A DNA stretch of 64,000 bases from Shewanella psychrotolerans (GTDB lineage: Bacteria > Pseudomonadota > Gammaproteobacteria > Enterobacterales > Shewanellaceae), in NCBI RefSeq assembly GCF_019457595.1, contig NZ_CP080419.1, positions 496,001-560,000 on the forward strand, read 5' to 3'. Positions 1 through 8,219 of this stretch are shown here, piece after piece. The position numbers and the translations under genes were made by a program. Below the pieces are notes generated by a model. That model ran no database searches and was not told the origin of the DNA. It saw nothing but the letters and a program-made list of their open reading frames with translations. Each line of letters starts with the position of its first letter. Position 1 is the stretch's first letter.

Positions 1-254
1 TCTATAGCGAGAAGTGTGTACAGTATCTGTTTGGTGTGCGAGCGGTGAAGCCGTTTAGAGCAATCTGGGTTTTAGTCGTCCCGTTAGGGGCTGTCAGTTC
101 ACTCGACTTTATCTGGCTGCTTGCCGATACCTTGAATGCCATGATGGCGATCCCTAACTTGATCGCTTTGGCACTGCTTAGCCCAGTAGTCTTCGGGTTA
201 ACCCGTGAGTACTTTATCAAGAAGCGTCAGCAAGAGGCCGAGGCTAAGAGTTAA
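1..254 (+). CDS. Alanine/sodium (AGCS family) symporter, C-terminal end
   Basis: This is a partial gene; only about the last 83 residues are in the window, and the reading frame is already open at base 3. The visible part has hydrophobic stretches around SSLDFIWLLADTLNAMMAIP and NLIALALLSPVVF, then a charged tail (REYFIKKRQQ). That arrangement, with the ADTLNAMMAIPNL region, is typical of the C-terminus of AGCS-family sodium:alanine/glycine carriers of the inner membrane. A strong terminator follows the stop codon. Substrate cannot be judged from this fragment. Confidence 0.8.
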   Translation, partial: YSEKCVQYLFGVRAVKPFRAIWVLVVPLGAVSSLDFIWLLADTLNAMMAIPNLIALALLSPVVFGLTREYFIKKRQQEAEAKS

Positions 255-282
255 TCGCTAAGAGTTAAACTTGATACATGAC

Positions 283-307
283 AAAAAGCGCCCTTGGGCG
301 CTTTTTT
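283..307 (+). terminator. Rho-independent terminator after the symporter
   Basis: A perfect stem (AAAAAGCGCCC / GGGCGCTTTTT) with a two-base loop is followed by a T-run, 28 bases after the symporter stop codon. Confidence 0.9.
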
Positions 308-337
308 GTGTTGCGAACTCTGTCGCTAGTGAAAATG

Positions 338-487
338 CTAGTCGAAGTGCTTGGTGAAGCATAACGAGGTGATTAGGATGCCGACCAAGGGGAAACCGAT
401 CAACCAGAGGGCATTAAATGGCATGTCGCTCTGGGCACCACCGCGCAGCAAATAGATTGAGCTGCATGAAGCTTGGCGCCATGCCAT
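338..487 (-). CDS. Small single-pass membrane protein, 49 aa (hypothetical)
   Basis: A short reverse-strand frame encodes about 49 residues. The N-terminus is polar (MAWRQASCSSIYLLRGG), one hydrophobic segment follows (FNALWLIGFPLVGILITSL), and the protein ends CFTKHFD. It starts 25 bases after the 57-aa gene on the same strand, so the two may be co-transcribed. No clear Shine-Dalgarno precedes the chosen ATG, and the frame is open further upstream, so the start is uncertain. The family is not recognised. Protein-like composition and a well-formed membrane segment are the only support. Confidence 0.45.
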   Translation of the reverse strand: MAWRQASCSSIYLLRGGAQSDMPFNALWLIGFPLVGILITSLCFTKHFD

Positions 488-512
488 CGCTGGTGAGAGG
501 TTGCGGTGAAGT

Positions 513-686
513 TCAGTAGAAGTCGCCTCCCATGGCTCGTTTTAGTGCTGCTTCTTCGAGTCGCTCTTCCAAGCGGCGTTTAACTTCGCGTCTGTGTTGT
601 AATTCGCAGGCGGCTTTAGGGTTCTTAGGTGCTGTGATCGCTTCGATTTCAGCATCATTCGGAATAACATCGAGTAACTGAGCCAT
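513..686 (-). CDS. Small charged helical protein, 57 aa (hypothetical)
   Basis: This reverse-strand frame has a good ribosome site (GAGGA about 7 bases before the ATG) and encodes 57 residues. It begins MAQLLDVIPNDAEIEAITAP and continues into a strongly charged helix (RREVKRRLEERLEEAALKR) ending GGDFY. The layout, an acidic N-terminus followed by a basic/acidic helix, resembles several short uncharacterised Shewanella proteins, but no family can be named. A different-frame reading of the same strand gives a longer but less protein-like peptide, so this frame is preferred. Confidence 0.6.
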   Translation of the reverse strand: MAQLLDVIPNDAEIEAITAPKNPKAACELQHRREVKRRLEERLEEAALKRAMGGDFY

Positions 687-1014
687 AGTGAAATCCTCAT
701 CAAATAAAGTGCTTGAGCATTCATTTGGTGCTACTTAGCACTGATTCGCTGTAACATAAAGTCAACTGGTATTAGCTTTTGGTCTCTTAAGGTGCCATCT
801 GAATTCAGAGCACATTAGCGAGCGCTAATGAGAAAGGTAGCAGGGGATTTTGTTTTTTTGTTTGATCGAGTTAACACAATTGTATTTGTCGGTATTTATG
901 ATAAAAAGGTGCTTTTTAGGCGGGAAGTGTAGTTTAAGTTTTTGTTTTTTTGTATTTGTTTTAGATGAAGGGTGAGTTGCCAGCTAATTTAGTGGCAACC
1001 CATGTAAATGTGGA
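687..1014. other. Intergenic region with two inverted repeats
   Basis: No gene is seen here. It holds a perfect 8-bp inverted repeat (CATTAGCG-AG-CGCTAATG, 813-830) and a hairpin GTTGCCA/TGGCAAC (976-999) just past the TorF stop codon, which may act as a weak transcript end because it lacks a T-run. The middle is AT-rich with several T-tracts, consistent with promoter DNA for the 57-aa gene. Confidence 0.5.
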
Positions 1015-1707
1015 TCACAAATCGAAACTATAGCTATAGCTTACGAGTACTTTCGGATCGTCTTCATCAAGGTCGGTATCGCTGACCATGAATGAGAAGG
1101 TGCCAAATTCGCTTTCTTTATCTAGTGACACTGAATAGTCCGAATAGTCATCTGCGTCGAACCAAGCATTCACCACGTCGCCGCTTGAGTAACCATAATG
1201 GACATTTAGCGACAGGCTCTCTGATACCGGGAAGCTGATGCCTGCATTGATATATTGGAGATCTTTTTCATCATAGGGATCTGAGGCGACATCGCTATCG
1301 GCATTAACGACATGGGAATAGGAGAGACTCAACCATTTCCAGCTTATGCCCACGGAAATTTCGCCAAAGTCTATGCTCGAATCACTGTCGGGATAGGCGT
1401 AGTAGAGGTAGCCGATATCATAACCAAAGTCCTCGCCAACACTGCCAGCATAGCCACCGTAGAAATCGATCTCATAGGTGGTGTCGTCGCCAAAATCGAC
1501 ATTAGAGGCCCAAGTGCCTAGGTAAAAGCCGCTGTCATGTTCGTAATCAATACCGCCTTGAACTGCAGCTGAATCATTAGTTTGCGTTACGCCTCTCCAT
1601 AAATAGTTAGAAGTCACACCTGCATTGCCAGTGACACTAGCGCTGGCTGGTAAGGCAATCATCATTGTTCCCGCAAGGATGCTAAGGGTTCGAAGTGCTC
1701 GTTTCAT
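1015..1707 (-). CDS. TorF family putative outer-membrane porin
   Basis: This 230-residue protein has an N-terminal signal peptide (MKRALRTLSILAGTMMIALPASA) and a mature part rich in alternating polar/aromatic strands, as in the TorF/Gcw_chp family of short outer-membrane barrels. A family hallmark is near the mature N-terminus (TSNYLWRGVTQTND), and the C-terminus ends in a strand with VSYSYSFDL. The second ATG is chosen because AAGGA lies 7 bases before it; the upstream ATG abuts that ribosome site. Acidic patches (DTDLDEDDPK) suggest surface loops. The transported substrate, if any, is unknown. Confidence 0.85.
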   Translation of the reverse strand: MKRALRTLSILAGTMMIALPASASVTGNAGVTSNYLWRGVTQTNDSAAVQGGIDYEHDSGFYLGTWASNVDFGDDTTYEIDFYGGYAGSVGEDFGYDIGYLYYAYPDSDSSIDFGEISVGISWKWLSLSYSHVVNADSDVASDPYDEKDLQYINAGISFPVSESLSLNVHYGYSSGDVVNAWFDADDYSDYSVSLDKESEFGTFSFMVSDTDLDEDDPKVLVSYSYSFDL

Positions 1708-1900
1708 ACTCATTCCTTTTTATTAGTCTATAGGAGCGGCCTAGCGCTATGGTTGTAAGTATTGTTAGGCTGCAAATAAGCTAAAGCGAAGAGTGTGCCA
1801 ATTGTTTAAGCGTTTTAATTCAATAGTTTAAAAAGATTCGCACTGAATTGGTAATGGACGTTGATTAATAATGAGGCAATATTGCACATTTTTGGTGCAT

Positions 1901-1927
1901 AAAAAACCTCCAATAAGGAGGTTTTTT
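1901..1927 (-). terminator. Terminator of the HU gene
   Basis: A symmetrical stem AAAAAACCTCC / GGAGGTTTTTT lies 19 bases past the HU stop codon. On the reverse strand the stem is followed by T residues. Confidence 0.88.
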
Positions 1928-1945
1928 AATAGGTTAAAGCAGTTT

Positions 1946-2218
1946 TTAGTTAACGCTGTCTTTTAGCGTTTTACCAGCTTTAAACTTAGGTACAGTCGCT
2001 GCAGGGATCTGGATCTCTTTACCTGTTTGTGGATTGCGACCTGTACGAGCTGCACGGTTTGTCGTTTCAAAAGAACCAAAACCGACAATAGAGATTTTCT
2101 CGCCGTTCTTCATCGCTTCCGCTACAGTTTCTTCGAATGATTTTAATGCACGTGCAGCTTCTGCTTTAGTGAGTTCAGCGCTTTCTGCTATTTTTGCAAC
2201 AAGTTCAGTTTTATTCAT
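1946..2218 (-). CDS. HU family DNA-binding protein
   Basis: This 90-residue histone-like protein is the standard HU length. It has the MNKTELVAKIA start and the signature GFGSFETTNRAARTGRNPQTGKEI, which forms the DNA-bending arm with its conserved proline. HU dimers compact and bend DNA non-specifically in the nucleoid. The upstream in-frame extension (13 residues) is not used, since family members begin at MNK. The gene stands alone with its own terminator. Both HupA-type and HupB-type features are present, so no specific symbol is given. Confidence 0.95.
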   Translation of the reverse strand: MNKTELVAKIAESAELTKAEAARALKSFEETVAEAMKNGEKISIVGFGSFETTNRAARTGRNPQTGKEIQIPAATVPKFKAGKTLKDSVN

Positions 2219-2364
2219 TTGGATAGTCTCTTCTTTCCGTAGATTTAGTAATATCAATTACATTAGGTACTTGCAATTGCTGAACTTAACATGCCACAAG
2301 CACCTCTATAAGGAAAGCGGTTTTATGCCGATAAATGAGGTTTGAGCCAAATTTTGCAAAAATG

Positions 2365-3162
2365 TTAATCGTCGAGCAATGAGTACAGCAATTGTTTGAC
2401 CAATTGCGGCTCAAAAGGCTTGTCACATAGAGCATTAACGCCTGCTTGGGAAACATTGCTCAAATGAGCATCATTGGCTTCTGATGACACCATTAAGATT
2501 GGAATGTGCGATTGTTGGCTATGATGGCGAATAAATTGAGTTAGTGCTAATCCATCAGCATTTGGCATATTGTAATCGGTGATCACTAAGTCATACATAT
2601 TGTTCTTCATTAATTCTATCGCTTCAGCACCATCGGTGGCTTCAGTGATCAGTTTTAATCCTAAATTAGTAATAGTACGTCTGATGATGTTGCGTGCCAT
2701 CTTGCTATCATCAACCACTAATACTCGGATGTTATGAACATCAAAATGTTCTAAGTCCAGTTCATCATTACTGAGTAGATCAATTGTTGCATTCAGGGCT
2801 TTACCTAGATGTTCTGATGAGAAAGGTTTAGGTAAAATTGCAACAACACCAGATTGGCGATAGATCTCCAGTTGTTCTCGGCGACACTCACTAGAGACCA
2901 ACATGAATTGAATGTCACAGAAGGCTTCTGTTTCTTTTATCGTTTTTAGCAGTTCTAGGGCTGTACCATCTTCGAAATGCATTGCGCTGGCAATCAAATC
3001 AGGATGATGGCGGGTCATAAGTACTAAAGCTTCACTTAGATTACTTGCCGTCTGGATGTTACTTATTCCTTCTTGGCTTAAGCGATTGGAAATAATTTTA
3101 CGTTGCGTATCTGATGGCTCGACCAGAAGAATAGATAGTTCACTCGGAGATAGGCTGCCCAT
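2365..3162 (-). CDS. Double receiver-domain response regulator without output domain
   Basis: This 265-residue protein consists of two CheY-like receiver domains. The first (about residues 10-130) is degenerate: where the phospho-accepting Asp is expected it reads DLIASAM, with Ala in the acceptor position, although a KPF switch lysine remains. The second (about residues 145-265) is intact, with VVDDS, the acceptor Asp196 in VITDYNMP, a SSE segment and DKPF. No DNA-binding or enzymatic domain follows, so signalling would be by protein contact. An ATG start with GAGAG eight bases upstream is preferred to the GTG two codons earlier. The partner kinase is not adjacent. Confidence 0.85.
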   Translation of the reverse strand: MGSLSPSELSILLVEPSDTQRKIISNRLSQEGISNIQTASNLSEALVLMTRHHPDLIASAMHFEDGTALELLKTIKETEAFCDIQFMLVSSECRREQLEIYRQSGVVAILPKPFSSEHLGKALNATIDLLSNDELDLEHFDVHNIRVLVVDDSKMARNIIRRTITNLGLKLITEATDGAEAIELMKNNMYDLVITDYNMPNADGLALTQFIRHHSQQSHIPILMVSSEANDAHLSNVSQAGVNALCDKPFEPQLVKQLLYSLLDD

Positions 3163-3250
3163 AGTCACGGCTCTCGGCTTATTAGTTTGGATGGTAAAAC
3201 TAGCTTAATATTAACACGTTAGCAATAAATAAGGCGTTGATCTTGAGGTG

Positions 3251-3640
3251 TCAGTCTTGTGGTGGATTTAAGTATTGTTTGGTTGATGGCGAGAATGCGA
3301 CCCACCACTGAAACGATAACAAAATCAATACTACCGCAGCAATGGCGGGAATTGGAATATTCTGGCCATTAAATACGACTTTAACGTCCTCAGGTGTAAT
3401 TTGATAAGCGATGACCGCTGTTGCTGCAAGTGCGGTGAACCCAAGAGTCTGAATCCCAATATAAATTTTAAGCACCAGACTTGCCCAAGCGGTTCTCATC
3501 AATAAGCCTATTAATACTGGGATCACACCCGCAGTAAATAGATCTAAGCTTTGAATTTCGAAGGTCCGCCACAGGGCAAGGACAGTGCCTACTATATATA
3601 AACAGATTAGTATGATTAGCGCTACGCTGGGTCGATTCAT
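3251..3640 (-). CDS. Four-helix inner-membrane protein (hypothetical)
   Basis: This 129-residue protein has about four predicted membrane segments (VALIILICLYIVGTVLALW; AGVIPVLIGLLM; IGIQTLGFTALAATAVIAY; IPAIAAVVLILLSFQWWVAF). The chosen ATG gives MNRPSV; a TTG six codons upstream is an alternative and neither has a strong ribosome site. The family is not recognised. It sits alone between the double-receiver gene (same strand) and a divergent DUF4240 gene. Confidence 0.7.
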   Translation of the reverse strand: MNRPSVALIILICLYIVGTVLALWRTFEIQSLDLFTAGVIPVLIGLLMRTAWASLVLKIYIGIQTLGFTALAATAVIAYQITPEDVKVVFNGQNIPIPAIAAVVLILLSFQWWVAFSPSTKQYLNPPQD

Positions 3641-3784
3641 GGATAATGTCGGTAACAAATTTGCTAGCGAGTGTAGAAAAAACAGTACTATTAGTCCAAT
3701 TTTTTACTGTGTTAGGCAATGCCTAGCTGCTGATAAGTGCTTCTTAGGTTAATATGATGACGATTTTTTATGGTCGAGAGTAAT

Positions 3785-4294
3785 ATGACAGAAAAAGAAT
3801 TTTGGCTATTGGTAACCCGAGAGACGGCCGATCAAGATCAATACAGCCTAGCTGATAATTTAAAGCAAGGCTTGAATGAACTTAGTAATGAAGAGTTGGC
3901 GGCTTTTGATAAGTATTTTTCCCAGCAGATGCGCAAAGCATACCTTTGGTCGTTATGGGGCGCAGCCTATGTTGTGACTGGTTGTGATAGCGAATATGAA
4001 TTTGCCGAGTTTCGTTGTTTTTTAATCTCATTAGGACAAGAGTGGTTTGAGAAGGTGTTGGTCGATCCCGATGCGTTAGGGTTATTGCCTCAATGGCCAG
4101 AGAAAGATGGCTATGCCTATCCCTTTGTCGATGAATATGATCTGATCGCGGGTCAACTATTTGAAGAGAGAACGGGAGATGAGCTGCCATTTGTGCCATC
4201 GGGTCAAGCAAGCCCACAAGGGAAAAAGTTTTCTCATAAAAAGAAACAGCTTAAAGCTAGCTATCCTCTGTTGAGCCAGCGTTTTCCATATTAG
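3785..4294 (+). CDS. DUF4240 domain-containing protein
   Basis: This 169-residue soluble protein begins MTEKEFWLLV. The N-terminal helical part with FW near residue 7, a central W-LWGAAYVVTGC segment and the FAEFRCFLISLG motif match DUF4240, a family of unknown function often found near immunity or stress genes. The ATG at 3785 is preferred over one five codons upstream because GAGAG lies at the right distance. The basic C-terminal tail (KKFSHKKKQLK) is outside the domain. A bidirectional terminator follows. Confidence 0.8.
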   Translation: MTEKEFWLLVTRETADQDQYSLADNLKQGLNELSNEELAAFDKYFSQQMRKAYLWSLWGAAYVVTGCDSEYEFAEFRCFLISLGQEWFEKVLVDPDALGLLPQWPEKDGYAYPFVDEYDLIAGQLFEERTGDELPFVPSGQASPQGKKFSHKKKQLKASYPLLSQRFPY

Positions 4295-4314
4295 CCTTAC
4301 TAAGGCTCGATGTT

Positions 4315-4341
4315 AAAAAGCGGACACTTGGTCCGCTTTTT
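4315..4341 (+). terminator. Bidirectional terminator
   Basis: The stem AAAAAGCGGAC / GTCCGCTTTTT with a five-base loop lies between convergent genes and has A/T tracts on both sides, so it can serve both. Confidence 0.88.
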
Positions 4342-4353
4342 ATTAATGGGTTT

Positions 4354-4665
4354 CTATTCGTAGCAGACTTGAAAGTCGTTATCATACTGCCTGTCGTACT
4401 CGTCACAGGCCGTTTCCATAAAATGTTCTTCAGCTTGTTCCACCAGCGCATCAAGATTGGCTTGAATATCATTGATGATTTGCATTTCACTCGCTTGTTG
4501 ATGCTGTTCGAGTATTGCAAAATGTTGTTTAACAGCAGTTTCTTCTGAAGGCGTTAGTTCGTTGGACTGTACCTCAGCTGAGATCGCGAAACCAAGGAAT
4601 ATTGCTGCAATGAGCGCCGTCTTGCCGGAAAAAATCACTCGGGTTGTGTTAAGGAAGTTGCTCAT
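4354..4665 (-). CDS. Small exported protein (hypothetical)
   Basis: This 103-residue protein has a hydrophobic N-terminal segment (TALIAAIFLGFAISAEVQ) that looks like a signal peptide or anchor. The acidic helical region that follows has two cysteines near the end (ETACDEYD and FQVCYE) that could form a disulphide in the periplasm. The start MSNFL is chosen over an upstream ATG because GGAG lies in range. No family is recognised. Confidence 0.65.
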   Translation of the reverse strand: MSNFLNTTRVIFSGKTALIAAIFLGFAISAEVQSNELTPSEETAVKQHFAILEQHQQASEMQIINDIQANLDALVEQAEEHFMETACDEYDRQYDNDFQVCYE

Positions 4666-4943
4666 AATACTTGCTCCAATTACATTCAATTAGACCGACT
4701 ATCAGGAACCGTTTGCTTCAATTTGATCTGGTGGGGTTGTCAAATTGAGGGTGTCATCCTCAGGGTCACTCATTCGATATCTATTATTTACACTAATATT
4801 TAAACTATGCTGGTGCATTAAATCTTAGTGCGCCCAGCCGAGTTAACTTGATACCTATGTTAATGATTGGATGCTGAATCTAGGCTGAATGAAAAATAAT
4901 CAGTAGGGCGGTGATATTTGCTATCGCGATTAATGAGTTATGT

Positions 4944-5249
4944 TTAGTTATTTTGCATCGTTTCACATTGATAACCTTGGCGACTGGAGTCAAATCGACA
5001 ACGAAGGCCACATTCCCAAACAACATTGCCAAATTCGCTAGCTTGTTGCTCTGCGAATAACTTGCAGCTTGGATAATCATCAAAATCGTCGGTTTTTTTA
5101 TAACGACCAGAATCGTAGCCATGAGCGTAGACGAAAGCGGACCAGGTCTCTGGTTCCTGAGTTTTCTGATCTTGGTTTATTGATATTATCGCCGCGGAGA
5201 CGATTAACAAGAGTACAATGAAAAATAGGAATGGCTGATATTGTTTCAT
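4944..5249 (-). CDS. Membrane-anchored cysteine-containing protein (hypothetical)
   Basis: This 101-residue protein has one N-terminal hydrophobic helix (FLFFIVLLLIVSAAIIS) and then a polar domain with four cysteines (SCKLF, ECGLRCRF, YQCET), which suggests a small disulphide-stabilised periplasmic domain. No lipobox is present. The ribosome site is weak. It lies between another small exported gene on the same strand and a divergent DUF3016 gene. The family is not recognised. Confidence 0.6.
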   Translation of the reverse strand: MKQYQPFLFFIVLLLIVSAAIISINQDQKTQEPETWSAFVYAHGYDSGRYKKTDDFDDYPSCKLFAEQQASEFGNVVWECGLRCRFDSSRQGYQCETMQNN

Positions 5250-5490
5250 AATGGATCTGATCTGTGAAAGTGCTATTAGTTTACCTTAAGTCAATTTCAA
5301 ATCGATACAAAATGAAGCAAGTTTGAGGTATGACGCAATAGCCTTGTTGACTTCTGGTTTCACGGGATTGAATACTAACACCGTGGTTATTGTTTTTGCA
5401 TTAAGCTCATATTCAGGTTAGCTTTTGTACAGTAATGTGGTTTATATACGTACGGCCGAGCACAACATTTTCAGCCTAAAGGAGGCTAAT

Positions 5491-6012
5491 ATGAAATTTA
5501 AAACTCTACTGATAGTGGGGGCATTAGTTTCCCTTAATGTTAACGCAGAGGAAGCCAAAGAAGATCCTGTTACCGAGGATGGAGTGGTCAAAATTACTTG
5601 GCAAGGTGCAGATAAATTTCGTGATGTTAAGGCGACCAGCGATATTCAATCACGCTATGAGTTACGTACCTTCGAAACTCTCACTAAGAATTTGAACAAA
5701 ACCGCAACTAAGAGCTTTCAATCTAATCAAAAACTGGAAATGGTGGTGACTAATGTCGATTTGGCGGGAGATGTTAGGCCTACCTTTGGCGCGACCTCCA
5801 ATGATATTCGAGTCGTTAAGGATATCTATCCACCGAGCCTAACTTTCAGTTACAAGGTGCTTGAAGATGATAAGGTTATCGTTGCTGGAGATGAAAAACT
5901 CCGTGATATAGGCTTTATGCAAACCGTTGGCGTTATTAACGACAAGCCTCTGAGATATGAGACTAGAATGTTAGATGAGTGGCTTAAAAAGAGTGTCATT
6001 CCAAAGCTCTAA
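5491..6012 (+). CDS. DUF3016 domain periplasmic protein
   Basis: This 173-residue protein has a signal peptide (MKFKTLLIVGALVSLNVNA) and a DUF3016-type domain. Visible hallmarks are VKITWQGADKFRDV near residue 35, RYELRTFETL, the NVDLAGDV strand, and the C-terminal RYETRMLDEWL. The function of the family is unknown. AAAGGAGG five bases before the ATG fixes the start; an upstream frame extension is not needed. Its 3' end overlaps by four bases the 3' end of the convergent EAL/GGDEF gene. Confidence 0.85.
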   Translation: MKFKTLLIVGALVSLNVNAEEAKEDPVTEDGVVKITWQGADKFRDVKATSDIQSRYELRTFETLTKNLNKTATKSFQSNQKLEMVVTNVDLAGDVRPTFGATSNDIRVVKDIYPPSLTFSYKVLEDDKVIVAGDEKLRDIGFMQTVGVINDKPLRYETRMLDEWLKKSVIPKL

Positions 6013-7778
6013 GCACTTTTTAACGGAGGATAGATAACGGTTTGTTCATCCGTGTTGATTTTAAACAGGCTAAAAGCATTATCTGCTTCCTTAGCCTGTT
6101 TCTTTGCCGCCGCACTATAAGCCGATAAAACTTGTTCGTTGCATCCCATAGTCACTTCTGGCGGCAGTAAGCCTACACACAAGCTAATCAATGGATGTTC
6201 TCGCATTATGCCGTGTCTGTCTTCTGTTACTATTTTTTGGGCTTGCCAATGCGGCTCATTGTAAAATAAGTGCTTATTAAGATTGAATAAATTTAGTACA
6301 TCAAAACACTGCTGTATGATGTTCTTTTCTGTGCTAATGATCACAAAGTCATCACCACCAATATGACCAACAAAATTATCTCCGCATAACTGTAGTTGCA
6401 GTAATTTTGCGACTGATTGAATGACTTCATCTCCGCGACAAAACCCATAGATATCGTTGTATGGCTTAAAATAACAAAGATCAAAATAAGCTAAATAGAA
6501 AGGACGATTTTGCTGTCTAAGTCGTTGTAGTTCTTCTTGGATAGGAATGTTTCCGGGGAGACCCGTTAGGGGGTTGGCGTGGCGAGCGATTTTAATTCGT
6601 TGCTCAGTGATCTGCTGCAGTAGATCTTTGGTATAGCCTATGCCCAAAAATTGCTTGTTGCGCATGATGATAAACTGCTGTGCGACGCAACCGTGATCCG
6701 CTGATGTCAGTAATTGACTCACTTTAGAGATAGGATCGCTAGCTTCGACTATCAACATATTGGAGTTCATGACCGAAGCAACGGGGCGGTTTTCATGTAG
6801 AGCACGGCCATAGGGCGTGCTAAATAGCTCCATAAGCTGAGCTCTATCAACAATGGCCACAGGTTGCTGCTTATCCACAATCGCAATAGCTTGTAGAGAG
6901 TGTTGAATCATAAATAGCTCGCTAAGAACCTTTAGTTTTGTCTCGGGTGGTAAAGAGATCGCCTGAGTTGTCAAACTCTCTGCCGATTCTGCATATCTGA
7001 CTTGAGAATGGAATGATTCATGTTGGTTGTCATGCTTGAATACCTGATTTGGTTGGCTCTTGGGATAACCTAAAAGATAACCTTGGCAATAAACAATACC
7101 GAGTTGCCTTAATAGGGCAAGTTCATTTTCTGTTTCTATACCTTCAGCTATGACTTTGCACGTCAGGCTTTGGCATAAGTCGATAATTGAACGGACGAAC
7201 TCTTGTTTAACTGGGGATTTGTCGATTTGATGAATGAAATGACGGTCTATTTTGACATAGTCTGGTGCGAGTTCTGACCAGAGTCTCAGACCTGAATAAC
7301 CCGTCCCTAGGTCATCGATTGCGGTTAAAAAACCTTGGCTACGGTAGTGGTTTAAACAGCTTTTTAGTAGGTCAATATCATCGGCGGGATACTGTTCAGA
7401 GAGTTCGATAACAACTTGGTTTGGCGATAGTCCTAACTCTTGCACTAAACTCAGGGTCAATCCTTTGGCATGGCTAGGTTCTAGCAAGGCTTTGGGGGAT
7501 ATATTGATAAACAACTTTCCAGGCAGCTGGCGGACATCGAACTCTTGTATCGAATGGCGACGACATATCTCTTCTAATTCGGATAATCGTCCTTCATGAA
7601 CAGCTGTTTGAAATAGTGGAACGGGCGAAAATAGCGCGCTATGCTCAGGGCCTCGACTCAGGGCTTCAAAACCGTGGATTGTTTGCGTCGTGATATTAAA
7701 TATTGGCTGAAATAGTATCTGGATTTTTTCATTTTGGATGATCTTATCCAGCGCACCGCTTAGATCAATTGCCGTCAT
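6009..7778 (-). CDS. EAL-CBS-GGDEF cyclic-di-GMP protein
   Basis: This 589-residue cytoplasmic protein carries an N-terminal EAL phosphodiesterase domain (about 10-245), with E38-A39-L40 in GFEALSRG, plus VIELSE, AIDDLGTGYSG and KIDRHF metal and catalytic motifs and IAEGIE. A middle region (about 265-395) looks like a CBS pair, and a C-terminal GGDEF-type domain (about 405-560) has GGDDF at 474-478. The EAL site looks complete. Asp replaces Glu in the cyclase signature, so cyclase activity is uncertain and the domain may bind GTP or act as a sensor. There are no membrane segments. AAGGCG precedes the ATG. Confidence 0.9.
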   Translation of the reverse strand: MTAIDLSGALDKIIQNEKIQILFQPIFNITTQTIHGFEALSRGPEHSALFSPVPLFQTAVHEGRLSELEEICRRHSIQEFDVRQLPGKLFINISPKALLEPSHAKGLTLSLVQELGLSPNQVVIELSEQYPADDIDLLKSCLNHYRSQGFLTAIDDLGTGYSGLRLWSELAPDYVKIDRHFIHQIDKSPVKQEFVRSIIDLCQSLTCKVIAEGIETENELALLRQLGIVYCQGYLLGYPKSQPNQVFKHDNQHESFHSQVRYAESAESLTTQAISLPPETKLKVLSELFMIQHSLQAIAIVDKQQPVAIVDRAQLMELFSTPYGRALHENRPVASVMNSNMLIVEASDPISKVSQLLTSADHGCVAQQFIIMRNKQFLGIGYTKDLLQQITEQRIKIARHANPLTGLPGNIPIQEELQRLRQQNRPFYLAYFDLCYFKPYNDIYGFCRGDEVIQSVAKLLQLQLCGDNFVGHIGGDDFVIISTEKNIIQQCFDVLNLFNLNKHLFYNEPHWQAQKIVTEDRHGIMREHPLISLCVGLLPPEVTMGCNEQVLSAYSAAAKKQAKEADNAFSLFKINTDEQTVIYPPLKSA

Positions 7779-7859
7779 GGTGAATCGCCTTACTGACTAG
7801 AGTAGGGCGATTCTATGACTAGCCTATGACAGCTATATGACATTCACCATTAAGATGAA

Positions 7860-8171
7860 TTATTTTGTTTGTGCCTTAAATGCTTGCAAGGTTTGCAGTA
7901 ATACACCGAGTTTTCGAACATATTTTTCTAGTGCGGGCGCTAATGTTTCCGCTTCGATTGGCAGTAACGTCATCTCATTGGCGAGTTCCTGAACATAAGG
8001 GCCAAAACGATTGCTACGCGCATTAAATCCTTCATCTTGGGTGAAGATGGTGCTGAACTTACCATGACCCGCTTTTTGTAATTCATCGAGCTTAGCATCG
8101 GCATCGATAGCCTGACGGTAAGCGACTTGTAAATTTTCTTTCAGTTGCTCTATTAGTTGACTATGTGGCAT
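7860..8171 (-). CDS. Small helical cytoplasmic protein (hypothetical)
   Basis: This 103-residue protein is predicted to be nearly all helix, with heptad-like leucines (LIEQLKENLQVAY; LAPALEKYVRKLGVLLQTL) and a central FNARSNRFGPYVQEL segment. GAGG five bases before the ATG supports the start. The helical pattern faintly recalls PriC-type primosomal proteins, but I cannot confirm that and give no function. It is divergent from the TraB/GumN gene with 48 bases between the starts, so the promoters probably overlap. Confidence 0.65.
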   Translation of the reverse strand: MPHSQLIEQLKENLQVAYRQAIDADAKLDELQKAGHGKFSTIFTQDEGFNARSNRFGPYVQELANEMTLLPIEAETLAPALEKYVRKLGVLLQTLQAFKAQTK

Positions 8172-8219
8172 AACTGCCTCTTATTGAAAAATTTAGCCGA
8201 ATTATAAGGGGCAAGCTTG

